DNA from: Chryseobacterium cucumeris
GTDB taxonomy: Bacteria; Bacteroidota; Bacteroidia; Flavobacteriales; Weeksellaceae
Assembly: GCF_001593385.1 (NCBI RefSeq)
Contig: NZ_LUVZ01000023.1
Coordinates: 186,001 to 250,000, forward strand
Reading direction: 5' to 3'
Length of the DNA: 64,000 nt
The stretch's first letter is position 1, and the number at the start of each line of letters is the position of its first letter. Shown piece after piece: positions 43,788 through 52,711 of the stretch. The position numbers and the translations under genes were made by a program. The notes below the pieces were generated by a model. It saw nothing but the letters and a program-made list of their open reading frames with translations, was not told where the DNA came from and made no database searches.

Positions 43788-44324
43788 TTACTCTATATCT
43801 AAAGTCATGAAAAGCGCAATTTCCTCTGGATTTTCATACAATCTTGTATTCAGTCCGGTAATATTGAATCCCATTCTTCTATAAAATTGTATTGCAGGAT
43901 AATTGGTATTCTGTGTTTCCAGTTCAATCACTCTGGAATTCAATTTTCTGGCTTCTTTAATGGCGCTTTTAATCAATTTAATTCCGATTCCCTGTCGTCT
44001 GTATTTTTCGTTGACCAGGATATTTTCAATATAAAAACTATTGTTCCATGTTCTTTGTTCACAGATAATCCAGCCTGCCAATTCTTCATTAACAAAAGCA
44101 CCGAAAGAATTTCCCTGTTCAATGATGGTATTCAATTCTTCAAGATCTTCAGAAGTCGTTTCCCATATTTTGTGGTAAGGCAAAGACTTCTCTTTTAAAA
44201 TAAACTCAAAAGAACCTCCAAACTCAATAGAGGAAACCACATATCTTACATCCGTTGTATACCCGTTATGTCCCCAATCCAGACTTTGATTAGAGGTTAG
44301 TTTTTGTAATTTTTTTATTTCCAC
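43788..44324 (-). CDS. GNAT N-acetyltransferase
   Basis: A 178-residue acetyl-CoA-dependent transferase. The cofactor loop is VNEKYRRQGIGIKLIKSA (R-x-x-G-x-G), followed by the FYRRMGFNI strand of the family. An N-terminal DWGHNGYTT/ RYVVSSIEF segment resembles streptothricin-acetyltransferase-like members; substrate not determined. It is 17 nt after a VOC protein gene, same strand. Confidence 0.9.
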   Translation of the reverse strand: MEIKKLQKLTSNQSLDWGHNGYTTDVRYVVSSIEFGGSFEFILKEKSLPYHKIWETTSEDLEELNTIIEQGNSFGAFVNEELAGWIICEQRTWNNSFYIENILVNEKYRRQGIGIKLIKSAIKEARKLNSRVIELETQNTNYPAIQFYRRMGFNITGLNTRLYENPEEIALFMTLDIE

Positions 44325-44341
44325 CCTTCCATATTTTTATT

Positions 44342-44734
44342 TTAGTGAATTTCAGTACAGATTTCTATCAGATAATTGTTGGGATCTTTAATATAAGCTG
44401 TTTTTTGTCCCCATGGTTTTAAAGCAATATCTTCATAAAGAACAGCGCCGTTTTGTATTGCTTTTTCTACCAAAGCCTCTACATTATCTGTCGTAAACCC
44501 AAGTTCCATTCCGAAAGGTTGGTCTTCAGTTTTTGCCGTTATAAATCCTTTTTTAATATTGGACTGAGCCAGGCTCACAGAAGCGAATGAGAGACTTGTT
44601 TCTCCGGTCAGGAGCTCACCATAATCTTTTTCGGGAGTGATGAATTTTATTTCAAAGCCAAAGGTGTTTTTATAAAAGCTCATAGACATTTCTACATCTT
44701 CTACATACAGAATGACATACTTGAATTTGATCAT
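44342..44734 (-). CDS. VOC-family protein (glyoxalase/bleomycin-resistance fold)
   Basis: A 130-residue single VOC unit: FKYVILYVEDVEMSMSFYKNTFGFEI at the start and KTAYIKDPNNYLIEICTEI at the end. The fold's His is replaced by Tyr at the first ligand position (KYVILYV), so classical glyoxalase chemistry is doubtful; a binding or resistance role is possible. It lies between the GNAT gene and an unknown gene. Confidence 0.9.
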   Translation of the reverse strand: MIKFKYVILYVEDVEMSMSFYKNTFGFEIKFITPEKDYGELLTGETSLSFASVSLAQSNIKKGFITAKTEDQPFGMELGFTTDNVEALVEKAIQNGAVLYEDIALKPWGQKTAYIKDPNNYLIEICTEIH

Positions 44735-44754
44735 ATGATTGAATTTAAATGTTT

Positions 44755-45540
44755 TTATTTCTTGTTGATAATATATTCTTCATCTATCATCAGTTTTATA
44801 TGAGGCCCATGTAAAGGATACTCTTTAAAACTTCCAAAATGACCGAAATGAAGAGGGTATTTCTGGCTAAGCTGCCGCACTTTACGTCCAAATGAATTGA
44901 TGTCAACCTTTTGAATGGTTTCTTTTTTCTGTCTGCCATTGGTGAAAAAGAGCATCAGGTTACAATGATCTTTAAAATCAAAATCATTATAATAAAATAC
45001 ATGAAGGTTTTCTTCTCTGGAAATCCGGATCAAGTCATCAATCAATTCTTTTTTATACTGCAAAGGCAGATTACAATCAATTCTGGCAGCATAATGTTCT
45101 GCATTACTTTTTTTGAAGTCGGAACCCACCATCTGAATGAAACGGTGCTCTATATTTTTGAATTCCTCTCTTTCCGGAGGATAGTTTTTGCTGGATTGAA
45201 TGGTAAAAGGAAGACTTGCATCCAATAATACTGCATTTTCACGGATCAATAATTCTTCAACCTCTTCAGCAAACTGAAAATGAAAATCAAAAAGCATATG
45301 GTCTCCAATATTGATGATGATTTGATTTCCATCGATATTCAGGTGTAAATATGTTTTCTTGAAATCTGATTTTAGTGCTTCCAGTTTAGGAATAAAATCA
45401 TCTGTATTTTTAACCTGGATTCTTGCTGCCAGTTCAGCAGGATTATCGGCATGTCCTCCAAGTCCAGGAAAGAATTTGAAAAACTGAAAGTCATATAAAT
45501 GGTCTGGGAATTTGAAATACCAGTATACGCCTACTATCAT
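44755..45540 (-). CDS. Protein of unknown function (261 aa)
   Basis: No family recognised. It opens MIVGVYWYFKFPDHLYDFQFF and contains FPGLGGHADNPAEL, then alternating strands and helices (TYLHLNIDGNQIIINIGDH). No signal peptide or transmembrane helix. It follows the 45556 gene by 15 nt, which makes a translational pair likely. Confidence 0.72.
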   Translation of the reverse strand: MIVGVYWYFKFPDHLYDFQFFKFFPGLGGHADNPAELAARIQVKNTDDFIPKLEALKSDFKKTYLHLNIDGNQIIINIGDHMLFDFHFQFAEEVEELLIRENAVLLDASLPFTIQSSKNYPPEREEFKNIEHRFIQMVGSDFKKSNAEHYAARIDCNLPLQYKKELIDDLIRISREENLHVFYYNDFDFKDHCNLMLFFTNGRQKKETIQKVDINSFGRKVRQLSQKYPLHFGHFGSFKEYPLHGPHIKLMIDEEYIINKK

Positions 45541-45555
45541 TGATTATTAAATAAT

Positions 45556-46350
45556 TTAGAAATAAAAAAACTGTATAAATTTTGATAATCTGGATTTGAA
45601 TTCAATTTTTTCATAATCTTTATCAGGATTATATATTTTAATGTCAACCTTATTTCTATCTTTGATTACAAGCCCGGAATGATTTTCAAGGTTTGAATTA
45701 ATTTGTTCCAATAGTCCCAATTGGAGCATCACATCTAATATTCTCTCTCCATCCGCAAAATCTTCATAAATATTAACGGGAAGAGGATGATAGTCAGGCG
45801 TAGACTTAATATAACGAGAAAAAAAATAAGGATCAAGATCCCCAAATTCCATCCCAAACATAAAAGGAACTTCAATCTGCTGTTTTGTAGTTACATTTTG
45901 AAAGTGACAATGAAAACCATGAAGGAAATATCTCCATTTACCTACTTTTCCACTCTGAGTTCTTCTACTTCGACCTTTGAAATAATTAAAAGCAAGAAAA
46001 GGGAAATCTTTGTTTAGTTTTACTTTCTTCTTTTCAAAAAATAAACAGACCAGTTTTTCTCCAAGTTTTCTGTAGTCTTTTGCACACTGTACAAAAAATA
46101 ATTGGTTGGCAATTATCTCTTCTTTTGTAATGAGTTTCTTTACTTCAATTTTAGGCTCTATCGAATGGATATCTATTTGAAAATGAGGAAGATTTTTCGT
46201 TAATTGTTCACCATAATCCTCTCTGATATGATTGATAGGATGATCAAAAACTATTCTGATTATTTTTTGTCGAGGAATATTTCTGAGGTAATCAATACAA
46301 GGAAGCTCTTGTATCGATTTAGCAGTTATTACATGAGTAGTTCTTTCCAA
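45556..46350 (-). CDS. Protein of unknown function (264 aa)
   Basis: A cytoplasmic protein with a conspicuous aromatic core WRYFLHGFHCHFQN followed by EVPFMFGMEFGDLDPYFFSRYI and DGERILDVML. These look like a conserved domain, but I cannot name it. The N-terminal half is charged and helical. It is divergent from pafA (95 bp) and the first gene of a unit with the 261-residue unknown. Confidence 0.72.
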   Translation of the reverse strand: MERTTHVITAKSIQELPCIDYLRNIPRQKIIRIVFDHPINHIREDYGEQLTKNLPHFQIDIHSIEPKIEVKKLITKEEIIANQLFFVQCAKDYRKLGEKLVCLFFEKKKVKLNKDFPFLAFNYFKGRSRRTQSGKVGKWRYFLHGFHCHFQNVTTKQQIEVPFMFGMEFGDLDPYFFSRYIKSTPDYHPLPVNIYEDFADGERILDVMLQLGLLEQINSNLENHSGLVIKDRNKVDIKIYNPDKDYEKIEFKSRLSKFIQFFYF

Positions 46351-46415
46351 AACATTAAATCAATGATTAGTTCAAATTTAAATAAAATTTCACACTCCAA
46401 AACTTTCAAAACCCT

Positions 46416-46423
46416 TAAATTTG
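46416..46423 (+). promoter_or_regulatory. -7 promoter box of pafA
   Basis: TAAATTTG matches TAnnTTTG, 23 nt before the pafA ATG. No clear TTG is seen at the normal spacing. Confidence 0.5.
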
Positions 46424-46445
46424 TTGTCAATAAAAATTTACTTGG

Positions 46446-48092
46446 ATGCTTAGGAACATTTCAATTGCGGCAGCTACTTTATTGTCCGTAATTACAATCA
46501 ATGCACAGAAGAACAGAAATACTCAACTGGAAAGACCCAAATTAGTTGTTGGTCTGGTAGTAGACCAGATGCGTTGGGACTATTTGTACCGTTTCTACGG
46601 TAAGTATGGGAATGATGGTTTTAAAAGACTTTTGAATACAGGATATTCTTTGAATAATGTACATATTCCTTATGTTCCTACCATTACGGCTTTGGGGCAT
46701 ACATGTATCTATACAGGATCTGTACCGGCTATTCATGGTATTGCCGGAAACGACTGGACGGATAAAGAAACAGGTAAAGGAGTTTATTGTACCGCGGATG
46801 AGAGCGTTCAGCCGGTAGGAACTACCAATACAAAAACAGGAAGCCACTCTCCGAAAAATCTTTGGTCTACCACAGTCACAGACGAATTAAGACTGGCAAC
46901 GAACTTTCAGGGAAAAGTTGTTGGTGTTTCTTTGAAAGACCGTGCTTCCATTCTTCCTGCAGGCCATACTCCAAACGGAGCTTTCTGGTTTGATGACAGC
47001 ACAGGAAATTTCATTACCAGTACATGGTATATGAATGATCTTCCACAGTGGGTAAAATCATTCAACTCTCAGAATCTTCCTGAGAAATTAGTAGCGAATG
47101 GCTGGAATACTTTACTTCCAATCAACGAATATACAGAAAGCGCACCGGACAATTCTCCTTGGGAAGGTTTGTTGGGAAGTGCAAAAACACCTACTTTCCC
47201 TTACAGTAATCTAGCAAAAGACTACCAGACTAAAAAAGACAATATCCGTTATACACCTTTCGGAAATACTCTGACTTTAAAATTGGCTGAAGCTTCTGTA
47301 GAAGGTGAAAAACTAGGTGGAGATAATATCACAGACTTTTTAGCCATCAACCTCGCATCTACAGATTATGCAGGACATAAATTCGGACCGAATTCTATTG
47401 AAGTAGAAGATGTTTATATCAGACTAGATCAGGATTTGGCAGAATTCTTCAAATATCTTGATTCAAAGGTAGGAAAAGGAGAGTACACCGTTTTCCTTTC
47501 TGCTGACCATGGTGGAGCACATTCTGTAGGATTCCTTAAAGAACATAAAATCCCGACAGGTTTCTTCGGAGAAGATGCGGAAAAGAATCTGAACCAGAAA
47601 CTGAAAGAAAAATTCGGAGCCGATAAACTGGTCAACGCCATTGATAACTATCAGGTTTATTTCGACAGAAAAGTATTGGCAGACAACAAGCTTGAATTGG
47701 ATGATGTTAGAAACTTTGCTGTAAAAGAAATTGAGAAGGATCCTACCGTTTTATATGCTGTTTCTGTGGACAAAGTTCAGGAGTCAAGCATTCCGGAGCC
47801 AATTAAACAAAGAATTATTAATGGAATCAACAGACAGAGAAGTGGGGATATCCAGTTAATTTCTCATGATTCTATGCTTCCACCATATTCTAAAACAGGA
47901 ACTACACACAGTGTATGGAATTCTTACGATTCTCACATTCCATTAATCTTTATGGGTTGGGGAGTGAAGCAGGGAGAAAGCAACAAAGAATATCATATGA
48001 CAGATATTGCTCCTACGGTATCTTCCTTATTGAAAATCCAGTTTCCAAGTGGAAATGTAGGAAATCCGATTACCGAAGTTATTGGTAAATAA
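46446..48092 (+). CDS. pafA: PafA-type alkaline phosphatase
   Basis: A 548-residue exported phosphomonoesterase, close in length to the 546-residue Elizabethkingia PafA. The signal peptide is MLRNISIAAATLLSVITINA. All catalytic residues are visible with an offset of two from the reference numbering: zinc ligand Asp40 (VVDQMRW), nucleophile Thr81 (TITALGH), Asn102 (GNDW), Lys164/Arg166 (SLKDRAS), the Asp/His of TDYAGHKFGP and SADHGG, and the late His in GTTHSVW. PafA enzymes work without phosphate-starvation induction and are strongly active on phosphomonoesters. Confidence 0.96.
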   Translation: MLRNISIAAATLLSVITINAQKNRNTQLERPKLVVGLVVDQMRWDYLYRFYGKYGNDGFKRLLNTGYSLNNVHIPYVPTITALGHTCIYTGSVPAIHGIAGNDWTDKETGKGVYCTADESVQPVGTTNTKTGSHSPKNLWSTTVTDELRLATNFQGKVVGVSLKDRASILPAGHTPNGAFWFDDSTGNFITSTWYMNDLPQWVKSFNSQNLPEKLVANGWNTLLPINEYTESAPDNSPWEGLLGSAKTPTFPYSNLAKDYQTKKDNIRYTPFGNTLTLKLAEASVEGEKLGGDNITDFLAINLASTDYAGHKFGPNSIEVEDVYIRLDQDLAEFFKYLDSKVGKGEYTVFLSADHGGAHSVGFLKEHKIPTGFFGEDAEKNLNQKLKEKFGADKLVNAIDNYQVYFDRKVLADNKLELDDVRNFAVKEIEKDPTVLYAVSVDKVQESSIPEPIKQRIINGINRQRSGDIQLISHDSMLPPYSKTGTTHSVWNSYDSHIPLIFMGWGVKQGESNKEYHMTDIAPTVSSLLKIQFPSGNVGNPITEVIGK

Positions 48093-48112
48093 ATTGAAAA
48101 TTTTATATCATA

Positions 48113-48141
48113 AAAAAACATCCCAATTTGGGATGTTTTTT
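48113..48141. terminator. Bidirectional terminator after pafA
   Basis: AAAAAACATCCCAA / TTGGGATGTTTTTT form a 14-bp stem with A and T runs, between pafA (+) and the TPR gene (-). Confidence 0.9.
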
Positions 48142-48152
48142 GCTTTCATAGC

Positions 48153-49283
48153 TTACGATGTTCTTATCATTTGCTGTATCTCTTTATGAAACTTCTTATT
48201 CTGTTTTCTGATTTTTATAATAGAATATAGAAGCAGAACGATCAAAATGCATCCCAGAAGAACTGAAGCCATTTTAATATAACGATAATGAGATTTCAGT
48301 TTCTCACTTTTCAAAGCTGTTTCCTTGTTGTGGTTGTCGATCACCTGATTAATAGATTTCAGCTCATTCTGCTTTCTTTTAAATCTCATTTCCATGTGTT
48401 TTTTGTTAAACTGCTGATAGAGATTCTGTTGTCCCATAGCAAGATAGTTCTCAGCCAATTCTTTATAAAGTCCTTCGTTCAGGATAATATCTCCGGTATT
48501 TTTAGAAAGATCCTCAGCTTTTAGTAAAAGGCTTATCGCTGTTTGATTTTCATGTCTTTGTTTGTGTATTTCAGCAATTCCTTTCAAAGCGAATGCTTCC
48601 AGACTTTTACCATAATTCTTCCGGGCATAGCTGACAGACTGTAAAAATGACTCTTGTGCTTTGTCAATCTCATTAAGGTTCAGATAACAGTACCCAATAT
48701 TGTAGTATACCACACTCATATTGGAGTAAGTGGTTTTCTTTATGGGAACCTTTTCATAATTTCGTATAGAAATCAGGAATTTTTCCAGAGCAATTTCTGA
48801 ATTAGACTGACTTTTATATACCATTCCTCTTATTGCGTAGCTTGCAGCCGTTTCAATATATTTCTCCGGATTTTTTTCAGGAATTTTTGCAATATACTGT
48901 TCTGCCTCATTCAGTGTTTCTAAGCATTTGTTGAAAAGTTCCATTTGCTGATATTGGATCGCAACTGAAATGAGAACACCTGCCTGGCTTCTGGCATCAT
49001 TGGTTTTCTGAGACAGTTCTTTTGCTTTTAAAATATATTGTAAAGACTCTTCAAAATTTCTTTTAGCAATATTGGCTGTTGAAAGCAGCATATAAAGATT
49101 AATTGAAGTTTTGATATCATGAGATTTTTTTAATAATTGTTCTCCGATTTTGATGGTATTATCGGGGTTGTCGTAAATTTCAAGTTTGGCCTTTCTTAGT
49201 AAGATACTATCAGGTGTCTTTTGTGCCTTCATACCATTACAAAAGGCAACCAGCAACACTATTATTTTAAAAATTAATTTCAT
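48153..49283 (-). CDS. TPR-repeat membrane protein lacking a DNA-binding domain
   Basis: A 376-residue exported protein with several TPR-like repeats (for example YYNIGYCYLNLNEIDKAQESF), a transmembrane helix near the end (about 334-356) and only a 20-residue cytoplasmic tail. It has the layout of the TPR/HTH regulators but stops where their DNA-binding part would begin. Its start overlaps the stop of the 49280 gene by four bases, so the two are translationally coupled. It may be a partner sensor of the upstream regulator (inference). Confidence 0.8.
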   Translation of the reverse strand: MKLIFKIIVLLVAFCNGMKAQKTPDSILLRKAKLEIYDNPDNTIKIGEQLLKKSHDIKTSINLYMLLSTANIAKRNFEESLQYILKAKELSQKTNDARSQAGVLISVAIQYQQMELFNKCLETLNEAEQYIAKIPEKNPEKYIETAASYAIRGMVYKSQSNSEIALEKFLISIRNYEKVPIKKTTYSNMSVVYYNIGYCYLNLNEIDKAQESFLQSVSYARKNYGKSLEAFALKGIAEIHKQRHENQTAISLLLKAEDLSKNTGDIILNEGLYKELAENYLAMGQQNLYQQFNKKHMEMRFKRKQNELKSINQVIDNHNKETALKSEKLKSHYRYIKMASVLLGCILIVLLLYSIIKIRKQNKKFHKEIQQMIRTS

Positions 49284-50902
49284 AAGACTTTTGTTTTACT
49301 AATTTCCTGAATATAGGCATTGGGAGACATTCCGGTAACGGATTTGAAAACAGTAGTGAATGCACTGTGTGATGAGAATCCTGAATATTCTGCCAGATAA
49401 CTTACTTTATAATTAAGAAAAGTAGAATCAGTTCTTAATAACTGTACTATATGATTGATTCTAAGCTTGTTAATATATCCGTTGAAGTTTTTTTCCTTAT
49501 TATTAATAATTTCTGAAAGGTATTTTGTATTGATTTCCATTTGAGAGGAAAGCAGAGACAGAGACATGTTTTTATTCAGAAACCGGTCGGATTTTTCAAA
49601 TTCTTCCAGCTTTTGGAGAATTTCATCTTCTTTTTCCCTGGATATTTTTGTTGTGCCAGGATCTTTTGTCGCTGGAGTTGTTTTGTGTAAAATGATGGGT
49701 TGAGATTTTTGACTGATCTGTTTTTCAAAGAAATCAAACTGTTTTTTTAAGTCTTTATTTTTACTTTTTATGAGTAAAAAATAAGTAAGCAAAACCAGAA
49801 TGATCAAAGATAAAATCAGGATTAGAAACCAGAAAGATCTTAGAAGCAGATGTTTCTGAAATTCAATATTTTTATTTTGATTGGTTTCCACAAGCTTCAC
49901 AAGGTATCGTATTCCTTCTTTTGAGCTGGAATCTGTTTTTGTTTTTACATCATTGTAAAGTTTATTGTACTGATGGTATTTTGCATCATTATGTAGTGCG
50001 TAGTAATTACGGGAAAGTGATTCGTAGATTTTAATTTTTAAATTATTAAAAGGAAGATTTTCAATCAATTGAAGACCTGCTTCCAGTTTTTCAATAGCTG
50101 TTGCATAATCTTGTCTCAGAAAATAATATTGGGACAGGTTTTCATAGGCCAGAGCTAAAAGAAAAGGTTGGTTTTTCTGATGTTCAAGATCTGTAATAAT
50201 ACTGTCTATAAGGGTTTTATATTCAGGTAGTTTATTTAGTTTCAGCAGATAGGAAGATCTGAAAATTCTGTTTTCAATTGTTAAAATTCTATTCTCTTCA
50301 TTATAATCGCCAAGGTATTGATTACTCTGATCTAGAATTTTTAAGGCTTCAGGATAGTTTCTGTTGATTCCCGAGTTCAATGCCTGAAGCTGATATAATT
50401 TTGAAGTGGTAATTCTTAATGCCAGACTATTGCTTTTAAGAAGCTTCTGATCAGACAAGAGATGAGAAATAATTCTTTTCGATTGATTGTACAAACCCAG
50501 ATTCTGATACTGATCGGCAAGGTTATAATCACTGAAGACCTGCATACAATAAGAAAGATCGTTTTTCTGATCAGGCTCTTCTTTTTGAGCGAAAATATTG
50601 ACAGATTGTACATATTCCCCCTTCATGGCAAAAGCTTGTGAAATAATATTTTGAAGTACAATTTTGTGTTCCGCGTTTTGATCACTCACAAGAATTCCCT
50701 GGGTATAACTTATGCATTCGTCAGGATTCTGATATAATTTCAGAAATGCTTTATCTGCTAACATATTGAAGTCGGGACCGGACTGTCCTTTGGTGGTGAG
50801 GGAGCAGAAAATAAAAATAAACAGTAAAGTTTGAAATAATTTTTGTCTCGTTAATTTGCTTTTTGTGTTTTTTTGAATAATTCTGGTAAAATCCATATTC
50901 AA
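49280..50902 (-). CDS. TPR-transmembrane-AraC regulator
   Basis: A 540-residue membrane-tethered regulator. It has a signal-like N-terminus, TPR-like repeats to about 330, a transmembrane helix at about 352-374 (FWFLILILSLIILVLLTYF), a linker, and a C-terminal AraC double HTH (about 430-535; SYLAEYSGFSSHSAFTTVFKSVTGMSPNAYIQ). An ATG two codons in is an alternative start. Overlaps the TPR-only gene; divergent from the T9SS cargo gene at 51051, which may be its target (inference). Confidence 0.88.
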   Translation of the reverse strand: MNMDFTRIIQKNTKSKLTRQKLFQTLLFIFIFCSLTTKGQSGPDFNMLADKAFLKLYQNPDECISYTQGILVSDQNAEHKIVLQNIISQAFAMKGEYVQSVNIFAQKEEPDQKNDLSYCMQVFSDYNLADQYQNLGLYNQSKRIISHLLSDQKLLKSNSLALRITTSKLYQLQALNSGINRNYPEALKILDQSNQYLGDYNEENRILTIENRIFRSSYLLKLNKLPEYKTLIDSIITDLEHQKNQPFLLALAYENLSQYYFLRQDYATAIEKLEAGLQLIENLPFNNLKIKIYESLSRNYYALHNDAKYHQYNKLYNDVKTKTDSSSKEGIRYLVKLVETNQNKNIEFQKHLLLRSFWFLILILSLIILVLLTYFLLIKSKNKDLKKQFDFFEKQISQKSQPIILHKTTPATKDPGTTKISREKEDEILQKLEEFEKSDRFLNKNMSLSLLSSQMEINTKYLSEIINNKEKNFNGYINKLRINHIVQLLRTDSTFLNYKVSYLAEYSGFSSHSAFTTVFKSVTGMSPNAYIQEISKTKVL

Positions 50903-51050
50903 AATATTGTTTTGTATCTACTTGGTTATCAGTCTTGTAAAAAATAAGTTCTTTTAAAATTCACGAATTATGAAAGCCAATTTCTTTTGGCAAGGTGAAT
51001 ATTGTATTAATATTGTTTTCACCAATTCGAAACGCTAAATATAATAAAAT

Positions 51051-52364
51051 ATGAAAAATTTTTACAAAGTATCAATGAAAATGTTGACAGCTTGTCTTTT
51101 TCTGAAATTTGGTTTTGCAGAAGCTCAGCTTACTGTAATAGGTTTGGGAAATTATAATGTAGGGGCAGTCTCTGACAATGGAGTGGTAAGCATGCATACA
51201 AGCGCAGGAGGAATATATAAATGGAATGCAGCAGGAGGACTTGTACAGATAGGTTCTATATCAAACGGTTATCCGGCAGCGGGTAGAACTGTTGTTTCGA
51301 ATGACGGAACCAAAATTTCGTCCTCTATAACAAATGCAGCAACGGGATTTAATGAAATATCAACCTATGATGTAGCTACTTCGACCTGGGTAAACAGAGG
51401 CGGGCTTGTTCCTACAGGATGGGACGGTAGTGTAAGTTCAACCTGGGGGATGACTACCAATGGAAGCACGATTGTAGGTTTAGGTTTTCTTACTGCTGCA
51501 AACGCACATGCTGTGAAATGGGATGAAGTAAACGGAATGGTAGATCTGGGAAGTATCGTTGCAGGACACAGCTCCAGAGCAAACGCAATCAATGCGGCAG
51601 GAACAGTAATTGTAGGTTGGCAGGATGAGCCAACCGGAACAAGAAGTGGGGCTAAATGGCAGGATGGAGTAGAAACTTTTATTACTGATAATAATGGAAA
51701 TAATGTAGGGGAAGCAGGAGGAATTTCTGCAGATGGAAATACAATCATAGGCTCAGCAAATCCTAATCCCTATGTCTGGAATGCTGCAAGCGGACTTACT
51801 TACATAACGCATCCTAATGCTTCTTTCAGCTTCAAAGGAGGAGCAACAGGAATTTCTGCGGATGGAAAAAAAGTAATTGGGTATTATAGAGCATTTGGAG
51901 CACCTCCTATGTCAGGGGAAGGTTTTATCTGGACTTCTGCTACCGGAAGGATCAATCTGAATGATTATGCAGCCTCTTTGGGAATTGCAACGAATGGAGT
52001 AACTATGGGGCTTCCCTTGGCCATTTCACAGGACGGAAAGAAAATTGCCGGATCAGGGACGAATGCTTCAGGGCAGATGATCGCTTTTTATCTGGATACT
52101 TCTCAATTTTTATCGGTGCATGATGCAGTGAAAGAGAAAAATAATATGGGTGTCTATCCTAATCCTGTGACTGATATTCTATATTTTAAAGGAACAGGAA
52201 AAATAGAGAAAGCCGAAATTTATAATATGGTGGGACAAAAGGTAAAATCATTTGATTCGGTAGAAGGGCAGATTGATGTTTCATCCCTGTCAAAAGGAGA
52301 TTATATTTTGCAATACTCTATGAAGGGAGGAAAACAAGAGACTTATAAATTCATTAAAAAATAA
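51051..52364 (+). CDS. Secreted HAF-repeat protein with T9SS sorting domain
   Basis: A 437-residue exported protein. After the signal peptide come repeats of the HAF type: I..DG..I.G......AF.W with W-x-x-x-G-G-x-x-x-I/L-G segments such as YKWNAAGGLVQIG and VKWDEVNGMVDLG. The C-terminal about 75 residues (GVYPNPVTDILYF...AEIYNMVGQKV...YILQYSMKGG..ETYKFIKK) are a type A T9SS sorting domain, so it is secreted and attached to the surface. Function unknown; beta-propeller-like. Confidence 0.9.
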   Translation: MKNFYKVSMKMLTACLFLKFGFAEAQLTVIGLGNYNVGAVSDNGVVSMHTSAGGIYKWNAAGGLVQIGSISNGYPAAGRTVVSNDGTKISSSITNAATGFNEISTYDVATSTWVNRGGLVPTGWDGSVSSTWGMTTNGSTIVGLGFLTAANAHAVKWDEVNGMVDLGSIVAGHSSRANAINAAGTVIVGWQDEPTGTRSGAKWQDGVETFITDNNGNNVGEAGGISADGNTIIGSANPNPYVWNAASGLTYITHPNASFSFKGGATGISADGKKVIGYYRAFGAPPMSGEGFIWTSATGRINLNDYAASLGIATNGVTMGLPLAISQDGKKIAGSGTNASGQMIAFYLDTSQFLSVHDAVKEKNNMGVYPNPVTDILYFKGTGKIEKAEIYNMVGQKVKSFDSVEGQIDVSSLSKGDYILQYSMKGGKQETYKFIKK

Positions 52365-52479
52365 CATATATAAATAGTAAAGTAGTGGGATGAATGGCTG
52401 TTTTCAATATTGAAAGCGGCCGTTCTTTTTTGTGTATATAGCAAAAGGATAGCATGTTGTGTATAGAAAAGTCTGGTTT

Positions 52480-52509
52480 TTGGTGAATACATATAAAAAA
52501 CTATCTTTG
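52480..52509 (+). promoter_or_regulatory. Promoter of the cobalamin-riboswitch transcript
   Basis: TTG (52480-52482), exactly 19 nt, then TATCTTTG (52502-52509): the cleanest Bacteroidota housekeeping promoter in the window. Transcription would begin just before the riboswitch. Confidence 0.75.
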
Positions 52510-52518
52510 CAAAAATTT

Positions 52519-52670
52519 TGGTTTCCAGTATTTTGGAATGAAAAGGGAATCGGGTGTAACTCCCGGACTGTCCCCGCAACTGTAAATCGCAACTCAAGTT
52601 TCTGCAAAAAACCACTGTTTAATAACGGGAAGGTGCAGAATGCGAAAGTCAGGAGACCTGCCGGAATTAT
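52519..52670 (+). ncRNA. Cobalamin riboswitch
   Basis: The leader shows the conserved parts in order: AAAAGGGAATCGGGTG, then ACTCCCGGACTGTCCCCGCAA (B12 core) with CTGTAA, a variable stem (the repeated TTCTGCA/TGCAGAA), and AAGTCAGGAGACCTGCC at the 3' side. It controls the TonB receptor gene 42 nt downstream, turning it off when cobalamin is abundant. Confidence 0.95.
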
Positions 52671-52711
52671 AATTAAAAAACATATTGCTTTCGGAGGAAA
52701 AGTAAAAAAGT

